Part shown: positions 33,901 through 45,900 of the stretch, one piece after another
Layout: the number at the start of each line of letters is the position of its first letter
How positions within the stretch are numbered: the stretch's first letter is position 1
Assembly: GCA_013396525.1 (NCBI GenBank)
Contig: VWYX01000842.1
Span: forward strand, 25,752 to 89,751
Direction of reading: 5' to 3'
DNA: 64,000 bases
Origin: Chaetorhynchus papuensis
Lineage: Eukaryota > Chordata > Aves > Passeriformes > Rhipiduridae
The notes under the pieces: model-generated
Told to the model about the DNA's origin: nothing
The model's database searches: none
Seen by the model: only the letters and a program-made list of their open reading frames with translations
Made by a program: the position numbers and the translations under genes

Positions 33901-36900
33901 CAGCAAATTTAGCTGCTGGGCAAACACAACAAAAAAAGGAGATATATTCTTATGCAAATAGAGTATTAAAGGAAGAAACAGACTCTGGGATTCAGTCAAT
34001 TAAGGAAAAACAAAGGATCTCAAGCACTAGGAAGTCTCCTCAGTGCTCTGTTCTCCCCAGTAGCCACAAAAGACCTAGAGATTACAGGAATGTCTCCTTT
34101 TTATTCTCCTGAAATTTGTCTTTGCAGTTGGCAGCACTGATCTCAAGCTCATTTTGCTACTGCTGTTATTTTCTAATGTTTTTGGGGTTTTGTCACTCCA
34201 TAGCAGCTGAAGGAAAAGAATTCTCTGTTTGTTCGAACTAAAATTTGTCTGTAAAACAACAAGGAATGCCAGCTGTTTCTCAAACAGGAATGCTTTCTGA
34301 ATTCTCTTAAAATTGTTTTAAAAATCAATTTGGGTTTGAAATAAATAATGCCTCTTTCTTGAGGATGGTAGAACCATTAACGTTGGAAAAGACCTCCAAG
34401 ATCACACAGATCAACCCCCACAATGCCCACTAAACCACAGCACAAAGCACCTCACAATCATCTCTGAAGTGCTGGTTTTTTGTAGCAGTTACCAAAATGA
34501 TCCCTGTAAAGGCTGTGGGATCAGCTGGAGCTATGTGGATGTGCAGGTTGTACAGACTGACAGCTGTGCTTTCCACACCTGCTGCAGGAAACAGCCATGG
34601 GGCTTAATCCCTGTTTTCCTGCTGCTGTTTTGCTCTGTCCTGGATGGATTTGAGTCCCACTTAAACCAGTGCTGGGATTATCCTGGTGAGATGTAAATGA
34701 ACAGTTAGCCCTGCCTCCCAAAGGTTATTTATTTAGCAATCCTGAGATGATGCATTTCTGCAAGAGGATGACATGAAAACATCCATTTACATCACAGCAC
34801 ACAGAGGAGAGCAGCTGGGCAGAGGGAAAGTACGGCAGGGAAAATGACTTAATTGTTTAATTGTGACAGAAAATAAAACTCTGCAATCAGTGCCAAAGCA
34901 AAACTTCCATAAAAACAACCGAGCTCCTGCTTCAAAGGAATTTCATTATCCCTCTTTGTGCCAGTTGCCTCATGGAAAGCATGTAAACAGGAACTGAGGC
35001 ACAGGGCAACACTCTGCCTTGACGTGCAAAGAAATATTCCAAAGCTGTAGATACAACAGCACCAAGGCCTTCTGGGACCACGTGGAATAGAACTGAGTCA
35101 CCTTAAGTTCCTGAACCCAGGGAGAGAGGGGCCTGTGTCACTTACTTTGAAAGGAGGGCTGGAATCACTTGGCCTGGCTGAGAAATCAAAGGAGATGATG
35201 AGATCCACGCCTCTTTGGGGCCTTAGGATGAGCGGGTAGGGCAGGTTAAAGGTCAGCCCACTGTCCACGATGTGGATTTTCTTGCTCTTCACATCCAGGG
35301 GCTCATAGATCCTCTCAAACTCGTCAGGATCTGCATGGAACATGGAAAAACCGAACCAAGCAGGGACAGCTGAGTTAAGAACTGAGGTTCTGATGGGCTT
35401 TCCAGTGTCTCCCTAGGTTCTGGAGAGAGCATGGAGTTTGAACTGCACCATCCCAGCAGATAACTATCCCAGTTAAACACACCATGAACACAAGTGTAAC
35501 TAAAACTCTTAAAAACTGGAGTATTAGGTGAAAAACCAGAACTGGACGAGCCCTCAGGAGGCCAAGTGCACAAGGCAGACCCAGAGGTTGCTTCAGGCAA
35601 AACCAAAGGGGACAAAAGCCCAGGTTTGATCCCAGCCCTCCCACCTTCACTCCATCGTCCCAAACAATCCATACACAAAGGAAGAAGTTTATGGGATGTT
35701 AGGAGACATCTGGGGCTGTCAGAGAACAGTGCCAGACTGTGTGCAGTAGTGTCAGTGACAGGATGAGGAGCAATGGCCATAAACTAAAACACAAGTTCCA
35801 CCTCAACATGAGGAAGAACTTGTGTTCCTTGGAGGGTGCAGAGCCCTGGAACAGCTGCCTGAGGAGGGTGTGGAGCCTCTCTCTCTGGAGCCATCCCAAA
35901 CCCCCTGGACGTGTCACCTGCTCTGGGCAGAGGGCTGGACTGGGTGAACCCCAGAGATCTTCCAACCCTGATATTCTGTGATCCCCTCAGTGTCCTACAA
36001 CCCCTGCCCAAACCTATTCCCCCAGGTTCCCTCCCAACCCCACGTCCTTCCCAGCTCTCCCAAACCTGCCCAAAAAGCCTCGATGTGGCTCTGCCCTCCT
36101 GTGACATTTGTCTGTGTCTGCTTCTGCTCATTAAATCAGGACTATCAGGTCTTGTTTTCCAGCGTGCACCAGACCTGATGACCTCACATTCACCACTCCA
36201 CCAGGAACAAAGAGAAATAGTGACCCATATCCATAATTTAGGCACTGGACAGAATTCCCTGTCAGCCACTCGCTGCTGGTGCTGTTCCAGTGTGGTCCCA
36301 CCAATCTTCTCTCTAAGCCCAACCTGATGATGTTTCCCTCTAAGCCCAACATTGCCTCGGGTGCAGCTCAGGAAAAACCAATCCATTTCTCCTGGGTGTC
36401 TTCACATTTATCCAGGTCTCTGGATACTAGAAAATGAAAGTCTCTGGACACTACTAAGCTACCCCTGCTGTACTTAAAACTTTCCCCCTGACAGTCTTTT
36501 CTTGTTCTAGACCTCACAAATATTTCCAGTGCATGGTTTTGCTTTTTAACAAAAATCTAATGCTCAGATCTGTAGAGGGCAGTGTAATGTAAGGAATGAT
36601 GGATAGAAAAATAATTATTCCTGCTGTAATTGAATTTCCTGGCACCTACTTATTGACAGTGGTAGTAATCTGAAAAAAAAGGGTATTTTGAAGCAAAGAA
36701 AATCCATCAAAAATAATTCTAACTCTTGTCCCTGTCATTTCAGAAGCAGCACGTTGTGAGCACCAAATTGTGTCTTAAAACACGATTTCACTTTTTATTT
36801 CTGTTGTTATTTATTAGAGGACCCTTTTCTAAGTAATGAGGCACCATTTTCCCACTATTTGCCTTGATTTCTAAAGGAGAGAACACTTTTAAATCATTGC

Positions 36901-39900
36901 TTATTGCTAAAGGGCTAAGTGTGTTTATAAACCTATTTTAGAACCAGATATATTTCATAATCATGAATTAGCATAAATCAATGAAAATATATTGGTATTT
37001 CCCAAATTCATCACAATTAAAAATAACTGGTAAAAAACCCCCACTGACTACAGTTCTCTTTAGCACAAGTAGACCAATTTGGTTTTCCCCTTCTTGTTTA
37101 AAGATAACATGTCAAACATAGTTTAACCCTTGTTCTCACTAGAACTTCTAAGGAATTGCAAAAATATTTTTGTTCAAGTTTCGTCTTTTCTTATGTCACA
37201 AAAATTGAATTTGAAAGAGCCTTTAACCAAGGACAGCATCAGCTGTAACAGTGTTTGTGATGGGAGTGTATTTCTGCCACACAAACTCCCTCCCAACACT
37301 GAAGAATGAGATGGATACTATTGCTTACAGCCCTCATGACTTTAAAATCAAATTTATCAAAATAATCTTATTACATTTTAAAGGAGAAAACATCTTAATG
37401 TTGTCAATAAATTTATAACAACCACATAAATGGGTTCACATGAATTTTCAGCCTTTTTGGAAAGATGCATCCCTATTACCAGCACCTTCCAGTCCATCAA
37501 ACAGCAAACTGGGAGAAAATGTGAGGATGTGGCACTTGGGGACAGGGTTTAGTGGCTGTGCTGGGTTGATGGTTGGACTTGATGATCTTAAAGGTCTTTT
37601 CCAGCCTTAACAACTCTGTGGGTCTGTGTTTACTAGCCCAGCTCCATGTTTAGCCAGCCCAGCCCTGTCAGCTTCCCAGCAATGGGATACACATACAGAT
37701 ATTTGTTTGGAAATCATAAAGAGGGCATGTCCTAGAGACCAAATCTGCCACAGAGGGCAGCTCCAGGGAAGGAGGGGAGATGAGAAGGGCATTTGCTACT
37801 GACGTCCATCTCCTACAACAGTTTCCAGAAATAGTGCAATAAGGAAGCAGAGATTAGGGGCTATTTTTCCCCATTGTTATGCAGTTGGCATTTTCTCAAG
37901 TCATTCTGGTGTGTTGTAACACCAGAAAAGAAACAGAGCAACTCCGAGTTCACAATGAAATCGTTCCTGATGAAATAAGAAAATGCTCAGCATTATTTCC
38001 ACAAATAGAGTCTGTGGAAAAGCAAAGCCAAGGGTTTTATTTCCAGACCAAGCAGCTGGGATCTCTGCTGCAGGCACTGCAGACCCTAAATTCAATCCTC
38101 AGCAATGACTGTAAGACTGGCTTAGGTCAGCCACAGTTCATCCTCTGCAGAGGGCTTGGGACAAGTGGAGATGGAAAGTATTATTGATATCCTTTTTTAT
38201 TCACTTATTTCTCCTTTGGAGTGTCTGGCAATAAAGGAGAGTAAGTCTCAAAGCAATACAGACTTCTCTCTGCACTCAAGCTGACAGGTAAACTGCCAGT
38301 GCTAGGAATAAATATGCACAGCTTAAATGCATCCAGTGCCACGGTAATCTAAGGATTTAAATTTTACACCAAAGTCTCCTTTCTATCTGTGCCTCTGGGC
38401 TCCTCAGCTCTTCCATATATTAGGAAAATTCACAGCATGACAATGTGGATACACTCATCACACTATTGAATGATTACATTTTATATTAACTGCTGACGTT
38501 TCAAGGGGTTTTTAACTATTCTTGACTATAATACTGCAACCACTGTCAGATCTGAGTTATTACTGCAGGTTTATGAGCGTGGGCTTCAGCTAACAGCAAA
38601 AAACTGCAGTCATGTCAAACTTTTCCCATTTTAACCCAAAGAAGTTTCAGGCACTCCAAAGTAATTGTGTCAGAGGTGCAGAGTTCTGTCAAACCAAAAT
38701 TTTATTTCCATTGAAATCAATTCCCAGGAAGCTGATAGTTGATTCTGAAGACTATCCACGTGTCTTAATTATGCAAAATTCTCATTAACTGTCATTTTTT
38801 CCAACCATAAATTTCCTACCCACTTTCCTGCCGCTTTTCCAAGTATTATAAATATTAAGACTACCCAGCTGTAAACACCACTGAGATGACAGAAATATTT
38901 AGAAAGTGCAGTCCAGATGGAAATTACTCTCCAAGCCCTCCAAGGGATTTGTTACATTAACAAATACACATTAGAGCACGGCTACTTCTTAAACTTTTAA
39001 ATGACATCTAGTATTTACTGTTGCTTAATGAGCTGTTGGGACAATCTCCTTCCTGTGAATAGGGAATGAGGGCTGAGAGGAATGTTGCTGTCACCAGGGA
39101 TGGTTGGTAGGGCTGTGCTGGGAGGAAGAGCATGAAAGGAACACCCCCCTTCAGAGAGATGTAGTTGTTCTTTGTTTGATGGATCACAGAATCACGGAAT
39201 GGGTTGGGTGGGAAGATCACCCAGTGCCACTCCCTGCCACAGGCAGGGACACCTTCCACTACCCCAGGTTGCTCCAAGCCCCGTCCATCCTGGCTTTGGA
39301 CACTTCCAATGCCAGAAGAACACCAAGAAATTAATTGCCTTTCATGGAGCAGATTGCAGTGAACATTGTCCATGGCAAAGGCTTCAAAATCCTAATCAAA
39401 CACAGTTATTCTTCACAGCTCCTGTCCACACACCACATCCCTCATGGAATGGGGGAAGAGTTTGAACTTCTTTTGCAAATTCATATTTTTTTGAAATTCT
39501 TATCCTCCATCCACATTCTTGCTTAAGCCAACATGAAATGCAGATGCACCTGTACAGCAGGCACCCTGGAATGGGAGTGCTTTGTCAGGTGCAGCCACAC
39601 TGGGAAGAACATGGTGTCAGCAAAGTAAGGACCTATGAGCTGTGTCAGGGAGGGTCAGGCTGGAGATCAGGGAAAGGTTCTTCCCCCAGAGGGTGCTGGG
39701 CACTGCCCAGGCTCCCCAGGGAATGGGCACGGCCCCGAGGCTGCCAGAGCTCCAGGAGCGTTTGGACAGCGCTGCCAGGGGTGCCCAGGGTGGGATTGTT
39801 GGGGTGTCTGTGCAGGGCCAGGGGTTGGACTGGATGCTCCCTGTGGGTCCCTTCCAACAATCACCGACCCTGTGATCCTACAAGTGAAGAAGTGTGTTGC

Positions 39901-42900
39901 CTCCAGGGGTTTTTCAAAAGACAGAGACAGCAGATGAGCTACAAAGGTTTTGCAACAGGGAAGCCCTGCAGGAGAACAAGGAAAGGTTTCATTTCCACCA
40001 GCAGGCTTACCATCAGTAAGAGCCAAGGAACAACCTGGACACCCATTGGAGAAGGCCAAGAAAGAGAGAAAGTGGATGTAACAAAGGGTGCCATACACAA
40101 AAGCAGTTTGATCCCCTCTGCCAAACCAAGGACCACCGTCCATCCAGTGGCTGTGCCACAGCCTATGCCAGGGGACGGGGCAGGGAGCAGAGAGAAGTCA
40201 CTGTGTGGTGCCCTTTGATCCTCCCAGCCCCCTCAGAAGCTCTGCTGCTGGACAATCCCCACGGTGCAGCTGTGACCCTCCTGGTGTGATGTTACCACAC
40301 CGGGAACTCGATGCCTCTGGCTTCATTAATGAACACACACAGCACCAGCGTTCTGGGAACTGACCTGCCACTGCTGCCGGCTCCTCCTCCTCCAGGGACT
40401 CCTGGGTGAGCAGCTCTGCCAGCGGGGACAGGGGGTAGCAGCTGTTGAGGTTCAGCCCCAGCATGAAGTTGTGCACCTTGCCAGCGCGGCCCTCGCGCGT
40501 GTTGAACAGGGCGCTGTCCCCCACCAGGGCCATCAGCATGCGCTGCACCCAGCTCTCCTGGCTGCTCTCCTGCAGCCTCTCCTGGCTCTCCCGCTTTGCC
40601 TCAGCGCCCTCAGTGCCTGCACACAAAAATGGAAACACCCAGCAGTGATACTGAAACATAGCAAGTGTAACGCCAGCATTTCAGGGGCTACAAAATAAAG
40701 GACCTACGAAAATAAAACACTTCTTTCAACGAGCCAGGGGCTGGATGATGGAGCTTTGCTGCCATGACTTCAGAGGAGTGCAGAGAATCCATCCTTTCGA
40801 CTTCATCGGCCAGTGAAAGCTTCAATCTGCACCACAATCGTGTGGATGTGACCATCAGGAAAATAAGACTGGGAATACCTCAGATGACCTGAGCAAGACT
40901 TAATTAGTCTGAGGGCTTTCTCTGTAAGCTCTGCTGGGCTCAGGGACAGACCTGAGCTGATAAGATCCATACTTGATGTAGACATAAATTCATAAATTCA
41001 TTTGGATGTGCATTGACAGCCTTCTCCATCTCTCCTGCCTCTTAGAAATCCAGCTTTCCTCAGGAAAGCAGAGTTAGTCCGCATAAAGGATAATGCTATA
41101 GCATGGGAATTCTAAAATACCTGAAAATATCCTTACAGTAAACTGTAATCTACAATTAATATCTGGCTTTAATTAACTGAAGAGTACAAAGATCCACACT
41201 TAGATGTCTGCAGCTGGAGCTCGCAGTAAAAATGACCTGGACTGGCACCACCCTGCATTCATTCACCTGTCAAAACCTGACTTTTTTGGGGGTGTTTTGG
41301 ATAAGAAAATAGTTCAGGCTCAAGCTTGATACTTTAAATCCAGCTTTAAAACTTGCCTCTTTAACCCAGGCTTTAAAGGAGCTGAGTTTTATATAAGCAG
41401 TGAGAAAACAAGCATCAAAGAAGTCCAACGTCCGTCCGATAGTATTCTATGGAAGAGAGAGGGATTTCCAAGTGTTTACAATCCCAGATTTGTTGATTGT
41501 TCACTATGGCTACAAACTAGGAGAGAAGTGTGTTTGGTGCTGGCTGTAGTGTTTAAACAGGAAATCCACACATAAACACAAAACCTGGTACCACCTATGG
41601 TTTTACACATAAGGGGAGCTGAAGAAGCAATCACTGAGCTGAGCTAATGACATAACTCCCTGCTCATCACAGAGGATTTTCTTTTCTTTTCTTCTGTAGA
41701 TCCTGAAATCTCAAACAGCTGCATTCCCATCTTTGCTCCACTTGTTAAAAATAAAACCAGGTTTTTGCAGGTGAAAATCACTCTTGTCCCCAAAAATACC
41801 ATCAAGTACAGAGAGCTAAGACCCCAGAAATCTCCAAGTGCTTAGAGATAATTGTCAGTAGGATCTTTTCTTCCCACTGCCCAAGATTCCCTTTGTGGTT
41901 GTGCCTCTTCAGGGAACCTGGATTTGGACATTGTTACAAACACTGTGCCAAGCACAAGAAATTTCCTGTAAAAGATGTCATTTGTAAAGGTGCTAGAAGA
42001 CACCTGTGAATGCCTGAAACACACATTAAACCATTCTCAGGTAAATATTTGATCAGGAAACCCTTGAAAACAATGGGTAGTTGGTTTGGGGGGCTGGCAG
42101 CAATTACAAGGTGCTTCTGAGCTCAGCAGCTTGCTGGAAACAGACTCCTGGAGAGCTCTGGCCCAGCAAACCACATTTTTGGGTGTATGTGGAATTCCAG
42201 ATGTGTGAGAGCTGATGATCTGCTTGAGCAGGAGACATGAAGTCAAGCCCAGAACCTCCTGGGGTCTCCTGTTCTCTATTCTGCTAAGCCACACAAAAGC
42301 TGATGGAAAAAAGAAATGATGAAATGAAATCTGAGCATTTCCTTACCTTTAGGATGCTGTGATTCATCTTCACTGTCTGAGCTGTCATTGCTTACAAGGT
42401 GCTTTAGCCTAATATTTTCTGTGAAAGAAACAGAAACTCCTTTAAACTGGTGGGGTTTAACAGGCAGAACAGTTAAAAATTTCAAAACAATCTGAGTCAT
42501 AAAATTCTCACAGTCTTTATAATAGAAAATACAGCTGAAGAGACTGGGTCTGCTGGGGACATCAGAATGTGAGCAGCAGGTTTTGGCTTTAGCCTGAAAC
42601 GTTTGGGCTGGAAAAGAAAATGTAACCCTAAAGCAGTACCTCCCACTCCCCTCTGCACCACATGCCTGCCACACTTTATTCACCTTCATTAAAATTTAGA
42701 TGTTTCACTTCTGTCCTCTCAACAGCTCCTACAGAAATGTTACTGTGGTGCCAAGGTGCCACTGGGACATCTCCAGCTCTGGTCCAGACTGTGGTCCAAG
42801 CCACATGAATATTTTCACATCTGATCCCACTTCAAAGAATAGTTTTGAAATGGTATGTGAAATGAGTCACAGATGACAGATAACATTCTGCCTCTCTATC

Positions 42901-45900
42901 TTTCAAAAGCAGACTTTTCCATGATCACATTTATTGACAGGGATCCTCCATGAGGAGGCGTTAACGCTCCTGAGGGGCCTCAGAAATAGCAACCTGGAGG
43001 TCTGGTTTTCATCCATAAATAAGAGATTATCAAGCAGCTGAATTCCATCCATTAGGAGGCAGTGGCAGACAGAGGTTAATATTTAAAAACTACCTCAATC
43101 TACATTGTCTCTTCTTGCTCTTCAAAAAGATCTGGCTGTCTAGGACAATTTATTTATTGGTCAGATCTTCCCCTGTAATGCTGCCTTCTGAATAGGAAAC
43201 AAAAGTGTAAAAAACCTTTCATCATTAACTACATTGTCAGATAAAACTCGGTAAGGTCCATCCAAACCAAGCCACAACTCTTTCTTTTCAGTCATCTTGC
43301 CTGCCAGGAGTGAAACCAAAACCATTCAATTTGCAAAGGACCAGATACCAACAGGCTGTGGTTAGAATGGAGCAATCTAACAACCCGGAGATGAGAGAGT
43401 TTAGGTGCATTTTGCTAATCCCTTCAATAAGACAGCCCAGTGTCAAGAGACTACACAAGTAACTTTCAAATATTTGTCACCTTCTGCTCTCCAAAAATCA
43501 GCGTAACAACATAAAGAGAGGATTCTATTACCTTCCAGAAAAGAGCTGGATGTATGCATGTGACTTTCAGCAGCTTTGACTGATCAGACACAAAAGTGAA
43601 AGAAAGGACATTCCCAACGCTCTTTCTCCACCTCGGCAGCACCCAGCAGTGCCAGCAATTAAAGGTAATTAATTCCACATTCTTAAATGACCACCAGCAG
43701 TGCCATCCTTTCACACAGGGAGAGAACTGTGCTAGTAATTGCTCTGCAGAGTGGAATTATTTACTAATATTACCTAATTCTTCTTCCATGGTGGGCCCTT
43801 TGTTCTGAGAATTGGAGACACCAAGGACTCTGTTAAATAATATTGAAAATGCACTGCCCCAGACACCTGAAAGAGAAAAAATACACAATGAATGCTGCTT
43901 GGCAGAAGGAAAATAAACCCCACATATTTTAAAAAAACACTATTTAAGCAGTTGGTTGCTCTCTGAATACACCTCTGAGTTTGGAGCAGGCCAAGTCATA
44001 AGCTCAGATGTCCAAATCAGAACAAAAACCCAAGGAAGTAAGAAACAAATAAACAATGCCTATCCATATCTGTGAAATCTGTCAAACGAGTCTTCCAGCA
44101 AACTGAAAGCTCCACTTCTTGTCTCACAGTTTGTGTGACTGCATTTAAAAGTCCATGAACGACTGAAATTGCTTTTATTTTTAAGCCTCTTTCTGTCACA
44201 TACTCACCCATCAGGAAATGCAAGGGATTTTCCTTATATTTTTTCACCACTGTGCCCATAAAAAACTTGCTTCCAAACAAATCAGGAGACATGAAAGTGC
44301 CATACTTGGCCATTCCAATCTCATATGGACTGAATTCCACCCAGTCTGCAAAGTCAGAAACAAAATTGTGCTCAGTCAGAAATCTCACCCTGAATAGAAA
44401 CAGAGGAGGAAAACACAGAAAGGAATGAAATCTTTCTCCAAGCAAAGACATTTTAGTGAAATGGGAAGCCAAATAACCATCAGGAATATCAAATCAAGGT
44501 CAGTGATATCTCAGCAGGGAAAGAATCCTCATTCTCTCTTATCACAACAAACTTTGGTGAAAAGAATGAGGCTGGAAAACCAGAGGTATAAAAGGAGAGA
44601 TCACAAATGAGGAACACACAATGACATCTGGTTTTCATCCCCTGCTTCAACACGATTCCCTGCCACACGTGGGTCTAAGCTCCAAGCTGCTTTTCCTTCA
44701 CTGCAATTCCACCAAAAACATGGAGAGCGGTGACAGAGGTGGCACAACAATCACTGAATATCTCAAGGGCTGTGAAATATTCTAGGAGAGGCATTTGGAT
44801 TCCACCCAAACCTAAAGTTTCTGGGGAAATCCAATATCAAAAGGGAAAACTGAGTGGCAGCTGATAAAGTTACCAATTCAAACATTGCTAAAGATATCTT
44901 TAAAAGTCCATTTTATTGAACAGCAAGCTCAAGAAAAATACGGAATAAAATGTTCAAATGCATTTTCTGATCTGAGCAGAAAATTTCAGAAGTGATTCAC
45001 GTCCTACTGATGTAGGCCTTTGAAAATGGATCTTAGCTGACTTGGAAACACTTTCTTTGATACCAGTAGAGTTGCTCTATACCATTCAGTTCAAAAAGGG
45101 AGCAAATAACAAACAAAACATATCTTCTCTTTTTAGCATTTCACCCATTCATCTATTTCACCTTCCCTATCTTTAGCAGGGATTGATTTGACTCCAAAAA
45201 AATGAGAAGTAATTCTGAGAAAGAAAGGCAAAAGAGACAGCTTTGAAAAATCCCCACATGTCATGGAATGCCATCCACCCTCAGGATATTCCTGCTGACA
45301 TGTGGAGCAGAAGGTGAACACTTGTCCTGAAAAGGAAAGATTTAATCACGACTGGTGGGAGTTTCATTTCACAGGGTAATGCTTATCTGAGCTAAGTCAA
45401 ATACAACATCCTATTTCCCAAATAAATCACCCACAAATCTTCACATTCACTGGGGCAGAAGGAAATTCCTTTAAAGACACAGTCCAGGAATTTCATATTT
45501 CCCTTTAGCTGTACAAACATGAATTGGCAGATGCATATTCAGAACCAGGGTGACAGCAAAGCTGAACTGAGAATTAGAATTAATTTGTGTTAGTCCACTT
45601 CCAGCTTGCATCTGCACTGAAGGAGATTTCTCAAATCACAAAGCCTGCTCAGGGAAACAAAATTTCTGCCTCAAAATCAATGTAAATTAGGAAGTGTCAA
45701 CATTTCTGTTCAAAATTTACTATATCTCTCACATCAGGAATAGCTAAAAGGAGGAACAGAGCTTAAAATAAGAAGCAATAATGATCTAGCACCCTCTACA
45801 ATGACAGAGATGTCAGCTTCAAAAGGCAAACCCAAGATCCACTGGCAAGGGACTACCTTTCTTTAGAGCAAAGTAAAGCCTTCAGGTGCTTCTGATCTTG

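Larger units (their letters stand above)
32336..35145 (-). other. PLA2G4A intron (2,810 bp)
   Basis: It holds a CR1 copy of about 460 bp (32,447-32,905, plus) and a CR1 end at 34,363-34,470 (minus). The rest is unassigned. Confidence 0.9.
35331..40364 (-). other. PLA2G4A intron (5,034 bp)
   Basis: It holds CR1 fragments at 35,728-35,985 (plus), 37,522-37,628 (plus), 39,183-39,313 (minus) and 39,640-39,880 (plus). The stretches at about 36.5-37.4 and 38.2-39.0 kb are AT-rich, repeat-free and possible conserved elements. Confidence 0.9.

Noticed and set aside
35784..36386. 200-codon minus-strand frame in a PLA2G4A intron
   Set aside because: It includes a CR1 fragment and lies between two verified exons, with no matching transcript structure.
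39538..40218. 226-codon plus-strand open frame
   Set aside because: It runs through a CR1 fragment and ordinary intron opposite PLA2G4A. No domain, promoter or splice support.
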